Assembly: GCF_000299915.1 (NCBI RefSeq)
Contig: NZ_AMRI01000004.1
Location: 150,931-214,930 of the forward strand
Direction: 5' to 3'
Source of the DNA: Gallaecimonas xiamenensis 3-C-1
GTDB lineage: Bacteria > Pseudomonadota > Gammaproteobacteria > Enterobacterales > Gallaecimonadaceae
Length of the DNA stretch: 64,000 nt
Below, piece after piece: positions 27,356 to 37,546 of this stretch. The notes under the pieces were generated by a model. The model was not told the DNA's origin. It searched no databases and saw nothing but the letters and a program-made list of their open reading frames with translations. A program made the translations under genes and the position numbers. Each line of letters starts with the position of its first letter. Positions within the stretch are counted from its first letter, which is position 1.

Positions 27356-29293
27356 CTATTTATTCAGACGGGTCTGAATAAGGGTGTCGATGACGCTGGG
27401 GTCGGCCAGGGTGGTGGTATCGCCCAGGGCCTCACACTCGTTGGCAGCAATTTTGCGCAGGAAGCGGCGCATGATCTTGCCGGAGCGGGTCTTGGGCAGG
27501 CTGGGGGCCCACTGGATAAGATCCGGGCTGGCCAGGGCACCGATTTCCTTGCGCACCCATTGGCGCAGGGCCAGACGCAGCTCTTCGGTGGCTTCGACGC
27601 CGGCGTTGAGGGTCACGTAGGCATAGATGCCCTGGCCCTTGATGTCGTGGGGATAACCCACCACCGCCGCTTCCGCCACGTCATGGTGGGCCACCAGGGC
27701 CGACTCAATCTCGGCGGTACCCATGCGGTGGCCGGACACGTTGATAACGTCGTCCACCCGGCCTGTTATCCAGAAATAGCCATCCTCGTCCTGGCGGGCG
27801 CCGTCACCGGTGAAATAGTTGCCGGGGAAGGTGGAGAAGTAGGTCTGGATAAAGCGCTCGTGGTCGCCGTAAACGGTACGCATCTGGCCGGGCCAGGAAT
27901 CGGTGATCACCAGGTTGCCTTCCCCTGCCACCGGGGCGCCGGTGGCGTCCACCAGCTGCGGCTGCACGCCGAAGAAGGGCAGGGTGGCGGAACCGGGTTT
28001 GGCGTCCACGGCCCCCGGCAGGGGCGCAATCATGATGCCGCCGGTCTCGGTTTGCCACCAGGTGTCTACCACAGGGCAGCGGCCCTTGCCGATCACCTGG
28101 TGATACCAGCGCCAGGCCTCGGGGTTGATGGGTTCACCCACAGTGCCGAGGATACGCAGGCTCTTGCCGTCCAGTTTGGCGAAATGCTCCTCGCCCTGGG
28201 CCATCAAGGCGCGGATAAGGGTAGGAGCGGTGTAAAGGATGGCGACCTGGTGGCGGTCGACTATCTCGGCCAGACGGCTGGGGCCGGGCCAGTTGGGCAC
28301 GCCTTCGTGCAGCAGGCAGGTGGCGCCGTTGGCCAGCGGCCCGTACACCAGGTAGGAATGGCCTGTTATCCAGCCGATGTCGGCGGTGCACCAGTAGACT
28401 TCACCGGGTTTGTAGTCGAATACCACTTCGTGGGTCAAGGAGGCATAGACCATGTAGCCGCCGGTGGTGTGCAGCACCCCTTTGGGCTTGCCGGTGGAAC
28501 CGGAGGTGTAAAGGATAAAGAGCGGATCTTCGGCATTCATCTCGGCGGCAGGGCAGTCGCTGCCGGCTTCGGCTTCCAGGTCGTGCCACCACAGGTCGCG
28601 GCCTTCCACCCAGTCGATATCGCCGCCGGTGCGCTTGAAGACAATGACCTTTTCCACCGTGGTCACGTCGCTGTTGGCCAGGGCCTCGTCCACGTTGCCC
28701 TTGAGGGGAATGGCACGGCCACCGCGCAGGCCTTCGTCGGCAACGATCACCAGTTTGGACTTGCCGTCGATGATGCGCCCGGCGATGGAGTCGGGAGAGA
28801 AGCCGGCAAAGACCACCGAGTGGATGGCACCGATACGGGCGCAGGCCAGCATGGACACCACGGCTTCCACCACCATGGGCATGTAGATGGTCACCACGTC
28901 GCCTTTTTGGATGCCCTGGGCCTTGAGTACATTGGCAAAGCGGCAGACTTTGGCGTGCAGCTCACGGTAGGTGACCTGGCTGACGGTGTCGCCGTCGTCC
29001 GATTCCCAGATCAGGGCCACAGTGTCGCCGCGCTCGGCCAAGTGACGGTCCAGGCAGTTGGCACTGGCGTTGAGGGTGCCGTCTTCATACCAGCGAATAT
29101 GCAGGTTATGGGGGTCGAAGGAGACGTTCTTGACCTTGGAATACGGAGTCATCCAGTCGATGCGCTTGCCTTGCTCACCCCAAAATGCGTCCGGGTCGTC
29201 CACGGAGGCCTGGTACAGGGCTTGGTATTTGGCCTTGTCCACATGGGTGTTGTCGGCGATGTGCTGCATGACGGGGTAGCGGTCGTTGATCAT
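27356..29293 (-). CDS. acs: Acetyl-CoA synthetase (AMP-forming)
   Basis: 645 residues. The adenylation core [11 protein letters not shown] and the C-terminal [11 protein letters not shown] loop are present. The Lys in that loop (Lys606) corresponds to the acetylated regulatory lysine of Acs (Lys609 in Salmonella). It activates acetate to acetyl-CoA for the high-affinity acetate route. It is one transcript of its own, since a terminator for actP stands between the genes. The nearby CobB sirtuin could reactivate it by deacetylation; a matching acetyltransferase is not in the window. Confidence 0.97.
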   Translation of the reverse strand: MINDRYPVMQHIADNTHVDKAKYQALYQASVDDPDAFWGEQGKRIDWMTPYSKVKNVSFDPHNLHIRWYEDGTLNASANCLDRHLAERGDTVALIWESDDGDTVSQVTYRELHAKVCRFANVLKAQGIQKGDVVTIYMPMVVEAVVSMLACARIGAIHSVVFAGFSPDSIAGRIIDGKSKLVIVADEGLRGGRAIPLKGNVDEALANSDVTTVEKVIVFKRTGGDIDWVEGRDLWWHDLEAEAGSDCPAAEMNAEDPLFILYTSGSTGKPKGVLHTTGGYMVYASLTHEVVFDYKPGEVYWCTADIGWITGHSYLVYGPLANGATCLLHEGVPNWPGPSRLAEIVDRHQVAILYTAPTLIRALMAQGEEHFAKLDGKSLRILGTVGEPINPEAWRWYHQVIGKGRCPVVDTWWQTETGGIMIAPLPGAVDAKPGSATLPFFGVQPQLVDATGAPVAGEGNLVITDSWPGQMRTVYGDHERFIQTYFSTFPGNYFTGDGARQDEDGYFWITGRVDDVINVSGHRMGTAEIESALVAHHDVAEAAVVGYPHDIKGQGIYAYVTLNAGVEATEELRLALRQWVRKEIGALASPDLIQWAPSLPKTRSGKIMRRFLRKIAANECEALGDTTTLADPSVIDTLIQTRLNK

Positions 29294-29374
29294 GGCATTC
29301 CCTATCTTCTGTTATCGGATTGTTGGCTTCGAGTATGTATAGCAGGGGGTATCAGAACCATTAGACCAAAGTAG

Positions 29375-29399
29375 AAAAACCCGGCCGAAGCCGGGTTTT
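29375..29399 (-). terminator. Terminator after actP
   Basis: On the minus strand GAAAACCCGGC, a TTCG-type loop, GCCGGGTTTTT. It separates yjcH-actP from acs. Confidence 0.85.
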
Positions 29400-29419
29400 C
29401 AATGCCGTTGGCGGGTTGT

Positions 29420-31081
29420 TCAGTGCTCGGCGGCGCCGGCTGCTCCAACCCCGGTGTGGCAGCGCACAAACTGCGGGATAAAGCGGGCACGCTCTTCTTC
29501 GGCCGCCTCGGACTTGTCGGTGACGCTGAAGAACCAGGTCCCCACGAAGGCCACCACCACAGAGAACAGGGCAGGGTACTTGTAGGGGAAGATGGCTTCT
29601 TCAAAGCCCAGTACCGCCACCCAGACGGTAGGCCCGATGATCACCAGGGTTACGGCGGTGACAAGGCCCATCCAGCCGCCAATTTTGGCGCCACGGGTGG
29701 TCAGGCGTGACCAGTACATGGACAGGAACAGCACCGGGAAGTTGGTGGAAGCGGCGATGGCGAAGGCCAGGCCCACCATGAAGGCGATGTTCTGTTTCTC
29801 AAAGGCGATACCCAGCAGGATGGCGACCACCCCAAGGGCGATGGTGGCCATGCGGGACACTTTGAGTTCTTCACGCTCGGAGGCTTGGCCGTGGCGGAAC
29901 ACGCTGGCGTACAGATCGTGCGATACCGCAGAGGCGCCAGCCAGGGTCAGGCCGGAGACCACCGCCAGTATGGTGGCGAAGGCCACGGCAGAGATAAAGC
30001 CGTAGAACAGGTCGCCGCCCACGGCTTTGGACAGGTGCACCGCCGCCATGTTGTTGCCGCCCAAGAGGGCACCGGCCGCATCCTTGAACTCGGCATTGGT
30101 GGACACCAGCAAGATGGCACCAAAACCGATGATAAAGGTCAGGATGTAGAAGTAGCCGATAAAGCCTGTGGCATAGAACACCGACTTGCGGGCTTCCTTG
30201 GCGTCACCCACGGTGAAGAAACGCATCAGGATATGGGGCAGGCCGGCGGTACCGAACATCAGGGCAATACCCAGGGAGATGGCAGAGACGGGGTCGGAGA
30301 CCAGGCCGCCCGGGGCCATGATGGCTTCCCCTTTGGGGTGTACTTTGACCGCTTCTTCAAAGAGGTGCTCAGGACTGAAGCCCACATGGTTGAGCACCAT
30401 GATGGCGATGAACGTTGCCCCGAACAGCAGCAGCACCGCCTTGATGATCTGCACCCAGGTGGTGGCCAGCATGCCGCCGAAGGTCACGTACAGCACCATC
30501 AGCACACCCACCAGCACCACCGCATAGCTGTAGGGCAGGCCGAACAGCAGTTGGATGAGCTTACCGGCACCCACCATCTGGGCGATAAGGTACAGGGCTA
30601 CCACCGCCAGGGAGCCGGAGGCGGCCAGGGTGCGGATGGGCTTTTGCTTGAGGCGATAGGAGGCCACGTCGGCAAAGGTATAGCGGCCGAGGTTACGCAG
30701 GCGTTCTGCTATCAAAAACAGAATGAGCGGCCAGCCCACCAGAAAGCCGATGGAGTAAATAAGGCCGTCAAATCCGGACAGGTAGACCAAGCCGGAGATC
30801 CCCAGGAAGGAGGCCGCCGACATGTAGTCACCGGCAATGGCCAGGCCGTTTTGAAAACCAGTGATACCGCCACCGGCGGCATAGTAATCGGAGGTGCTCT
30901 TGGTATGCTTGGCCGACCACCAGGTGATGCCCAGGGTCAGGGCCACGAACACCAGGAACATGATGATGGCGTGGGTGTTAAGGGGCTGCTTTTGCACTTC
31001 CCCCTCTATGGCGCCGGCCGCCATGGCCAGGCCCGGCAGCAGCAGGGTTGCCGCTGCCGCCAGTGTTGGGAGCTTTCTCAT
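29420..31081 (-). CDS. actP: Cation/acetate symporter
   Basis: 553 residues, sodium:solute symporter family with about 13-14 helices after a signal-like N-terminus. The conserved [33 protein letters not shown] and [12 protein letters not shown] segments identify ActP. It takes up acetate and glyoxylate, supplying Acs. It overlaps yjcH by four bases (ATGA), as in E. coli yjcH-actP. Confidence 0.96.
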   Translation of the reverse strand: MRKLPTLAAAATLLLPGLAMAAGAIEGEVQKQPLNTHAIIMFLVFVALTLGITWWSAKHTKSTSDYYAAGGGITGFQNGLAIAGDYMSAASFLGISGLVYLSGFDGLIYSIGFLVGWPLILFLIAERLRNLGRYTFADVASYRLKQKPIRTLAASGSLAVVALYLIAQMVGAGKLIQLLFGLPYSYAVVLVGVLMVLYVTFGGMLATTWVQIIKAVLLLFGATFIAIMVLNHVGFSPEHLFEEAVKVHPKGEAIMAPGGLVSDPVSAISLGIALMFGTAGLPHILMRFFTVGDAKEARKSVFYATGFIGYFYILTFIIGFGAILLVSTNAEFKDAAGALLGGNNMAAVHLSKAVGGDLFYGFISAVAFATILAVVSGLTLAGASAVSHDLYASVFRHGQASEREELKVSRMATIALGVVAILLGIAFEKQNIAFMVGLAFAIAASTNFPVLFLSMYWSRLTTRGAKIGGWMGLVTAVTLVIIGPTVWVAVLGFEEAIFPYKYPALFSVVVAFVGTWFFSVTDKSEAAEEERARFIPQFVRCHTGVGAAGAAEH

Positions 31082-31389
31082 TTCTTGGCCTCCTCGATGA
31101 CGGTGGCATTCTCGGTGTCAAACTCACGGTTGGACTTGCGCACGTAGATGCCGGTCAGCACGAAGGCGCTGATGATAACGCCAAGGCCGAAGGGGATACC
31201 CCAGGTCACCACAGAGCCCTTACTGATGGGAGTACCCAGAGTGGCGGGACTGAAAGCGATGATCAGGATAAAGGCGAAGTAAATCACCAGCATGACGGCT
31301 GACAAAATCCATGCAAAGCGCTCGCGTCGCGCCACCATGTCCTGGAATCGCTTGCTGCTGTGTATTTTTTCGTATAGCGGATGGTCCAT
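31078..31389 (-). CDS. yjcH: DUF485 membrane protein, YjcH
   Basis: 103 residues, two membrane helices, matching the YjcH/DUF485 family that accompanies acetate permeases. Residues [17 protein letters not shown] loop between helices is conserved in size. The role is not defined in the family; it is always coupled to actP. The ATG follows AAGGAGT. Confidence 0.9.
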   Translation of the reverse strand: MDHPLYEKIHSSKRFQDMVARRERFAWILSAVMLVIYFAFILIIAFSPATLGTPISKGSVVTWGIPFGLGVIISAFVLTGIYVRKSNREFDTENATVIEEAKK

Positions 31390-31522
31390 GATGGAACTCC
31401 TTGTTTACAGGTCGTTCACAACTTAGTCAGGATCGCCCTGCTTCAGCCAGTCGACTTTAGTCGAACCCCCCCAAAATACGGGGCTGTGGTAAAAAGGAGG
31501 CCTGGATTTGGGAGGTTTTTCG
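31390..31522. promoter_or_regulatory. Divergent control region yjcH-actP / crbS
   Basis: Short 130-base region that must hold two promoters. A strong AAAAAGGAGG sits at 31491 in front of a TTG, and a GGGAGG at 31510 in front of the ATG I chose for crbS. Confidence 0.45.
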
Positions 31523-34500
31523 ATGCCGTTGTGGTTGATGGTGTGTTGGGCGCTGGGTTACCTGGTGTTGCTGTTTGCGATTGCCTATTGGGGCGACCGG
31601 GGACACAGGGTCTATTCGGCGCCGAGCCGCAAGCTGATTTATGCCTTGTCGTTGGCGGTGTACTGCTCGTCCTGGAGCTTTTTGGGCACCGTCGGCCAGG
31701 CCTATCACAGCCTCTGGTCTTTCCTGCCGGTCTACCTTGGCCCCATCTGCCTTTTTGCCTTCGGCTACCCCATGCTCAAGAAGCTGGTCAGGGTGTCCCA
31801 TGCCCAGCGCATCACCTCGGTGGCCGACTTTCTGGCGGCCCGTTACGGTAAATCCCAGCTGCTGGCCGTTACCGTCACCTTGATTGCCATCGTCGCCAGC
31901 CTGCCCTATATCGCCCTGCAGCTAAAAGCCATGGTGATGGGCTTTGGCTTGTTGGCGGGGGAGTCGCAGCTGCCGGAGACCGCCATAGCGGCGTCGGTGG
32001 CCATCTCCCTGGTGCTCTTTGCCTCCCTTTTTGGTACCCGCAAACTGGACGCCACCGAACACCACCCGGGGTTGATGCTGGCCATGGCCTTCGAGTCGGT
32101 CATCAAGCTGGTAGCCCTGGTGACAGTGGCCTTGGTGGTGGTCTATGGGGCTTTCGACGGCTTTGGCGAACTCATCACCCAGTCGGTTATCAACGAGAGC
32201 GTAGGCCGCGAACCCAATTCCTCCCTCAGTGCCGTGTTGGCCCAGAGCCTGGTGGGGGCCTGCGCCTTTGTCTGCTTGCCACGGCTTTTTCACGTGATGG
32301 TGGTGGAAAGCCAGGAACAGCGGGACCTGAAAAGCGCCCGCTGGATCTTCTCCCTCTACCTGGTACTGATGGCCCTGCCGGTACTGCCCCTGGCCATGGC
32401 CGGTAGCCTGATCGGTGATGCCAGCCAGAGCCCGGACGGCTTTGTGATCTCCCTGCCCTTGGCCCAAGGCCACCCCTGGGTTGCGGCCCTGGCGCTGCTG
32501 GGGGCCATCTCGGCGTCCACTTCCATGGTGGTGATGGCGGCGGTGACCATTGCCATCATGGTCTCCAACGAACTGGTGATCCCGTTGATGCTGCGCACCG
32601 GCAAGATGGCCGGGCGCAATTTCGAGCGCTTTTCCACCCTGCTGCTGCGTATTCGCCGCTTTATCATCCTGGTGTTGCTGGCCCTGGGCTTTGCCACCTA
32701 TTGGCTGCTGGGCCAGCAGGAACAGCTGGCCGGTTTTGGCCTCTTTGCCTTTGGCGCCTTTGCCCAGCTGGCGCCGGCTCTGGTGGGGGGGCTTTATTGG
32801 AGCCAAGGTCACCGCAAGGGGGTTTTCCTGGGGTTGGTGGCCGGTTTTGCCATCTGGTGGTCGTTAAGCTCGGTGATGCTGTCGAGCTATGCCATCGTCA
32901 TATCCCTGCTGGTTAACGCCATGACCTATGTGCTGGCGTCCATGGCCATGCGCGCCGGGGTGCGCGACCGACTGCAAGCCGCCGCTTTCGTGGCCCATAG
33001 GCCTGCCGGCAGCAAGCACCAAGGCTACCTGAGCGTCACCGACCTGCGGCTGTTGGTCAGCCGTTTTGTGGGGCCTGAGCGGGCCGAACAGATGCTAAGG
33101 CGCTTTATGCGCGACCAGGGCATAACCCTCCAAGCCATGCCCAGGCTCAGCCCAGACGAGCTGTTAAGTGAAGCCGAACGGCTGATGGCCTCGGTGATAG
33201 GGGCCTCCAGCGCCGCCTTGGTATTGCGCTCGGCCATGGAAGGGCGAGATATCGGCCTGGACGAAGTGGTCACCCTGGTAGACGAAGCCACAGAGCAGCT
33301 GCATTTTTCCCGGGATCTGTTGCAAGGGGCCATAGAGCACGCCTCCGAGGGCATGTCGGTGGTGGACAGGGACTTGAACCTGGTGGCCTGGAACCGGCGC
33401 TACCTGGAGCTGTTCGAGTATCCCCCCGGCTTTATCTATGCCGGGCGGCCGGTGGCTGACCTTATTCGCTTTAATGCCGAGAGGGGCTGGTGCGGCCGGG
33501 GCTCGGTGGCCGAGCATGTGGACCGGCGGGTCAACTTCATGAAGATGGGCAGCCCCCACAGCTCAGAGCGGGAACGCCCGGACGGACGGGTGATCAAGCT
33601 GCAAGGCAACCCCATGCCCAACGGCGGCTTTGTGATGACCTTCTCCGACATCACCCCCTACCGGGACGCCGAGCGGGTGCTGAAAAACGCCAACGAAGAA
33701 CTGGAAGCGCGGGTGGCGGAGCGGACCCGCGAGCTGGTGGCGGCCAAGGCCGCCGCCGACAAGGCTAACCAGGGCAAGAGCCGCTTTCTGGCCGCCTGCG
33801 GCCACGACCTGATGCAGCCGTTGAACGCCGCCCGGCTCTTTGTCTCGGCGCTGTTGCAGCGTACCGAGCCCGAGTCCGAGCAGGCCTTGCTGCTGGACAA
33901 CACCAAGGCGTCCTTGAAAGCGGCAGGGGAACTGCTGACCGATCTGCTGGACATTTCCAAGCTGGACGCCGGCACCATGAAGGTGCGCCGGGTCAACTTC
34001 CCCCTGGACGAACTGCTGGGCAACCTGGCCCACGAGTTCAAGGCCCTGGCCGTGGAGCAGCAGATAAGCTTCCAGTGGGTGGGCTCCAAGGCGGTGGTGG
34101 ACTCGGACAAGATGCTGCTAAGGCGCATCATCCAAAACTTCCTTACCAACGCCTTTCGCTACGCCAAGGGCGGCAAGGTGCTGCTGGGGGCCCGCCACCA
34201 GGGCCGGGATCTGTGTATCGAGGTCTGGGACACCGGCCCGGGCATCGCCCAGGAGCACCTGGCCAGCATCTTCGAAGAGTTCAAGCGCTTCGACAAAGGG
34301 GAAAAAGGCCTGGGCCTGGGCCTGGCCATAGCCGACAGGATGAGCCGTATCCTCGGCCACACCTTGGCGGTGCGCTCCTGGGAAGGCCGTGGCTCGGTGT
34401 TTTCGGTGCGGGTGCCAAGGGGGCAAAAGCCCAGCACCCAGGCGCCGGCGCTGATCCCGGTCAATGGCCGGGCCCTGACCGGTCGCCATGTACTGTGCAT

Positions 34501-34858
34501 CGACAATGAAAAAGCCATTCTCGAGGCCATGCGCTCCCTGCTGACCGGCTGGAACATGAAGGTCAGCACCGCCCGCAGCCGTGAAGAAGCCCAGGCGGTG
34601 ATGGCCAACGAGTCTATCGACATGGTGCTGGCCGACTACCACCTGGACGGCGGCGACGATGGCCTGTCGGTAATGCAACTTTTGCGAAAGGAGCGGGGTG
34701 GCAGCCTGCCGGGGATCCTGATCACCGCCGACACCCGTCAGGAATTGATCAGTGAAACCCAGCAGGCCGGTTTTGGCTTTATGGCCAAGATGGTCAAGCC
34801 GGCGGCGCTGCGTGCCATGATGGATCAGGCACTGGCCCGAGGCTCTGCAAGGCGATAA
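31523..34858 (+). CDS. crbS: Symporter-fused hybrid histidine kinase, CrbS-like
   Basis: 1111 residues. Order: N-terminal SLC5/sodium-solute-symporter-like domain (about 1-490, many helices), a linker resembling STAC (about 505-580), PAS (about 610-715), coiled coil, HisKA with phospho-His761 (GHDLMQP), HATPase (NFLTNAFRYA near 871, DTGPGI, GLGLGLAI), and a C-terminal receiver with Asp1038 (ADYHLDGG). This is the CrbS/MxtR architecture, which turns on acs through CrbR-type regulators in Vibrio and Pseudomonas. It sits divergent from actP and convergent with the response regulator. The signal is presumed to be acetate or a membrane metabolite, unproven here. Confidence 0.93.
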   Translation: MPLWLMVCWALGYLVLLFAIAYWGDRGHRVYSAPSRKLIYALSLAVYCSSWSFLGTVGQAYHSLWSFLPVYLGPICLFAFGYPMLKKLVRVSHAQRITSVADFLAARYGKSQLLAVTVTLIAIVASLPYIALQLKAMVMGFGLLAGESQLPETAIAASVAISLVLFASLFGTRKLDATEHHPGLMLAMAFESVIKLVALVTVALVVVYGAFDGFGELITQSVINESVGREPNSSLSAVLAQSLVGACAFVCLPRLFHVMVVESQEQRDLKSARWIFSLYLVLMALPVLPLAMAGSLIGDASQSPDGFVISLPLAQGHPWVAALALLGAISASTSMVVMAAVTIAIMVSNELVIPLMLRTGKMAGRNFERFSTLLLRIRRFIILVLLALGFATYWLLGQQEQLAGFGLFAFGAFAQLAPALVGGLYWSQGHRKGVFLGLVAGFAIWWSLSSVMLSSYAIVISLLVNAMTYVLASMAMRAGVRDRLQAAAFVAHRPAGSKHQGYLSVTDLRLLVSRFVGPERAEQMLRRFMRDQGITLQAMPRLSPDELLSEAERLMASVIGASSAALVLRSAMEGRDIGLDEVVTLVDEATEQLHFSRDLLQGAIEHASEGMSVVDRDLNLVAWNRRYLELFEYPPGFIYAGRPVADLIRFNAERGWCGRGSVAEHVDRRVNFMKMGSPHSSERERPDGRVIKLQGNPMPNGGFVMTFSDITPYRDAERVLKNANEELEARVAERTRELVAAKAAADKANQGKSRFLAACGHDLMQPLNAARLFVSALLQRTEPESEQALLLDNTKASLKAAGELLTDLLDISKLDAGTMKVRRVNFPLDELLGNLAHEFKALAVEQQISFQWVGSKAVVDSDKMLLRRIIQNFLTNAFRYAKGGKVLLGARHQGRDLCIEVWDTGPGIAQEHLASIFEEFKRFDKGEKGLGLGLAIADRMSRILGHTLAVRSWEGRGSVFSVRVPRGQKPSTQAPALIPVNGRALTGRHVLCIDNEKAILEAMRSLLTGWNMKVSTARSREEAQAVMANESIDMVLADYHLDGGDDGLSVMQLLRKERGGSLPGILITADTRQELISETQQAGFGFMAKMVKPAALRAMMDQALARGSARR

Positions 34859-35459
34859 CGGCCTGGGTGCGGTTGCGCACGTCCAGCTTGCGGAAGATGG
34901 CGGTGGCGTGGGCCTTGATAGTGGCCTCCGACACCCCCAGTTCGTAAGCGATCTGCTTGTTCAGCAGGCCGTCGGCGAACATCACCAACACCTTGTACTG
35001 CTGTGGGGTCAGGGCCGCCAGGCCCTCGGCCAGTTTGGACTCCTGCTGTGAAGGCGGCTCGGGGACAAAGCCCGGCGGAAACCAGTGGTTGCCGGCCAGC
35101 ACGCTTTGCAGGGCGTCGGCGATGGCACTGCTGTCGGCGGACTTGGGTACAAAGCCCTGGGCGCCGTGGTGGTAAGCACGGCTGACGCTGGCATCGTCCT
35201 CGTGGGCTGACACCACCACCACCGGCAGAGCCGGGTGATGCTGGCGCAATTGAATCAGGCTGGAAAAGCCGTTGGCCCCCGGCATACTCAGGTCCAGCAA
35301 CACCAGATCCGGCATCTGCGCCACTATGGCGCTTTCCATGGCCTGGACGTCGCAAGCCTCGCTAATGGTGCTGTCTGGCAGGGCAGCGGCAATGGTCAGC
35401 CGGATGGCTGCCCGGAACAAAGGGTGATCGTCTGCTATCAGGATATGGACCTGGTTCAT
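34794..35459 (-). CDS. crbR: LuxR-type response regulator, CrbR/ErdR-like
   Basis: 221 residues. Receiver domain with Asp10-Asp11 and phospho-acceptor Asp56 (LLDLSMPG), Lys near 109, then a LuxR-type HTH (LTPQQYKVLVMFADGLLNKQIAYELGVSEATIKAHATAIFRKL). Pairs with the hybrid kinase CrbS, as the CrbS-CrbR system for acs control. The two genes converge and overlap at their 3' ends by 65 bases. A short Pro-rich tail after the HTH (GPVPDPSWHAAPPA) is not typical. Confidence 0.9.
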   Translation of the reverse strand: MNQVHILIADDHPLFRAAIRLTIAAALPDSTISEACDVQAMESAIVAQMPDLVLLDLSMPGANGFSSLIQLRQHHPALPVVVVSAHEDDASVSRAYHHGAQGFVPKSADSSAIADALQSVLAGNHWFPPGFVPEPPSQQESKLAEGLAALTPQQYKVLVMFADGLLNKQIAYELGVSEATIKAHATAIFRKLDVRNRTQAVIALQSLGPVPDPSWHAAPPA

Positions 35460-35623
35460 CTAATTATTCGATCTCTAAGGGCTGCCGCTTGAGTGTATCG
35501 GTATTGGGCTGGTAAAAAAAGAGTGCGGCCATTACTGCCAAAGTGTAATGAAATAAAGCCTAATAATTTGAAAATAAACATTTTTATGGTTTGTGTAACC
35601 ATGTTGATAAAAGGGAGCTTGTC

Positions 35624-36340
35624 GTGAAGGAAGGCCAATTTCGGCAAATAGTGGTGCTGACCGGTGCCGGGATCAGCGCTGAATCGGGGATCCAGACCTT
35701 CAGGGATCAGGGCGGGCTTTGGGAGTCCCACCGCCTGGAAGAGGTGGCCACCCCCGAGGCCTTCCACCGCGATCCGGCCCTGGTGCAGCGCTTTTACAAC
35801 GCCCGCCGGGCCCAGCTGCCAGAGGTAGCGCCCAATGCCGCCCACCTGGCCCTGGCCCAGCTCGAAAAGGCCATTGCCGGCACCTTGCTTATCACCCAGA
35901 ACATCGACGATCTGCACGAGCGGGCCGGCAGCCATCACCTGCTGCACATGCACGGGGAGCTGGCCAAGGCCCGCTGCGTCAAGAGCGGCCAGCTGTTTCG
36001 GGTCACCGAGCCCTTGAGCGAAGATAGCCTCTGCACCTGCTGCGTACCGGCCCAACCCCTGCGCCCCCATGTGGTCTGGTTTGGAGAAATGCCCTTGGGG
36101 CTGGACCGCATTTTCCACGCCCTGGCCCAGTGCGACCTTTTTGTGGCCATCGGCACCTCGGGGCAGGTGTATCCGGCGGCAGGCTTTGTGGACGAGGCCC
36201 GTTCCCAGGGGGCCTATTGCATCGAGATCAACGCCGATAGCTCCCATATCAGCCACCGATTCGACGAGCACCGCCGGGGCAGTGCCACCGTCGAGGTACC
36301 CAAACTGGTGGCTGAACTCATGGGGCGCGGGGCGTCTTAA
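35624..36340 (+). CDS. cobB: NAD-dependent protein deacylase (sirtuin, CobB-like)
   Basis: 238 residues from GTG. NAD motif GAGISAESGI, TQNIDDLHE, catalytic His110 in HMHGE, and zinc cysteines in ARC and CTCC. Tyr58 and Arg61 (YNARR) match the pair that gives E. coli CobB desuccinylase activity. It removes acyl groups from lysines, and Acs is the classical target, so its position beside acs and crbSR is meaningful. GTG at 35624 behind AAGGGAG is chosen over an earlier ATG at 35591 that has no ribosome site. Confidence 0.92.
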   Translation: MKEGQFRQIVVLTGAGISAESGIQTFRDQGGLWESHRLEEVATPEAFHRDPALVQRFYNARRAQLPEVAPNAAHLALAQLEKAIAGTLLITQNIDDLHERAGSHHLLHMHGELAKARCVKSGQLFRVTEPLSEDSLCTCCVPAQPLRPHVVWFGEMPLGLDRIFHALAQCDLFVAIGTSGQVYPAAGFVDEARSQGAYCIEINADSSHISHRFDEHRRGSATVEVPKLVAELMGRGAS

Positions 36341-37241
36341 CGAAGTCCGCCACCGCCTGGCTTATCTGGGCGGCGTGGCTGTAGAACAGCTCATGGCCCG
36401 CCCCCTTGAAGGGCACCAGTTTGGCCCCTGGGATCTGCGCCAGCATGGCGGTGGCGTTGTCAAAGGGCACCACCTGATCGTCCAGGCCATGGAGGATCAG
36501 GGTCGGGCAGGGGGTCAACTGCGGTGGCAGGGGAGCCAGACGTTTGAACTGCTCGGCGTCATTGCGCATCCCCGCCTCAAAGTGGGGGAACATGGCTAGG
36601 TATTCGGCAAATTCCTCGCTCATCTGCTGTTGAGGCCCTTCTGGCAAAAAATGGCTGAATAGCGGGCTGGCCACCAGCCAGGCCAGGAAGTTGTGGTCCA
36701 GCACCAAAGTCAGTAAGCGGGCGTAGGAAGACAGATCCTGGGCGTTGGCGTCTATGGGCAGGGCCAGGGCCTCTATCAGCACCAGGGCCCGGCATTGATC
36801 GGGATGGCGCTCGGCAAAGGCCAGGGCCGAGGGGCCGCCGCCGGAAATACCCACCACCACCACCTTGTCATACCCCAGTTGGCTGACCAGGGCCGAGAAG
36901 GCGTCGGCCTGGGCGGCCGGGGTGCGCCCGGTGCTAAGAGGCGTGCGCATGTAGCCGGGGCGGCTGGGGGAGATAAGCTCAAAGCCCTGGTCAAACAGGG
37001 ACTGGTAGATGGGGAAGTTGAGGTTACCCCGGTAACTGGAGGGGGTGCCGTGAAACTGCAGCAGCGGTATGCCGGCACCCTTGCGTTGAAATTCCACCGG
37101 CCCCTGGGGGGTCTGTGTCAGTTGGCTGTCCATGGCCCATTTGGCGAAGGCGTCTTCCTGGAACGCCAGATAGTGTCGATAGGACAGGCCCAATACCACC
37201 AGCAGTATCAGGCTCAGCCACCACAGCAACCGCTTGACCAT
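36318..37241 (-). CDS. Alpha/beta hydrolase, membrane-anchored
   Basis: 307 residues, one N-terminal hydrophobic anchor (LLWWLSLILLVVLGLS). Nucleophile elbow GISGGG (Ser near residue 138), HGTPSSYRGN oxyanion segment, and a final HELF histidine. A general ester or amide hydrolase is likely; substrate unknown. It converges on cobB with a 23-base overlap. Start at 37241 follows AAGGGG; upstream codons would add a polar stretch before the anchor. Confidence 0.8.
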   Translation of the reverse strand: MVKRLLWWLSLILLVVLGLSYRHYLAFQEDAFAKWAMDSQLTQTPQGPVEFQRKGAGIPLLQFHGTPSSYRGNLNFPIYQSLFDQGFELISPSRPGYMRTPLSTGRTPAAQADAFSALVSQLGYDKVVVVGISGGGPSALAFAERHPDQCRALVLIEALALPIDANAQDLSSYARLLTLVLDHNFLAWLVASPLFSHFLPEGPQQQMSEEFAEYLAMFPHFEAGMRNDAEQFKRLAPLPPQLTPCPTLILHGLDDQVVPFDNATAMLAQIPGAKLVPFKGAGHELFYSHAAQISQAVADFVKTPRAP

Positions 37242-37546
37242 AAGGCACCCCTTGGCTGACCCCTTATGTTTCAAGCATAGGAAAAAAAGAGGAGCCGGTA
37301 TCAAGCCTTTCATGCAAAACAGATGGGCCTTGCAACCCTATCTGGGCCAATGGTTTCAGGGCCGATGGCAAGCGACATCAGAGCCTTGGAAAACCTGCCT
37401 GGCCTCATGGCTGCGATGACGGCCGGGGGGCGGCGGCTAAAGCCCAATAGTTCACGGCGTCTTGCCGTTATCAGCGCTGTTCTAGTGGCGGGCCTTGCCC
37501 GCGCCACCCTTGTTGTTTTCGGCTATAAAGGCTGCCAGGCCCATAG
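37242..37546. other. Intergenic stretch, no gene found
   Basis: About 305 bases between the hydrolase start and the end of the MFS gene. Open frames on both strands here look like chance frames. There is a GCGGGC-CTT-GCCCGC hairpin at 37488-37502 without a T-run. Nothing else is supportable. Confidence 0.5.

Noticed and set aside
37488..37502. GCGGGC/GCCCGC hairpin as a terminator for the MFS gene
   Set aside because: No T-run on either strand and too far from the stop.
37310..37507. 65-codon minus-strand frame between hydrolase and MFS genes
   Set aside because: No ribosome site and no recognisable domain; kept as unexplained intergenic DNA.
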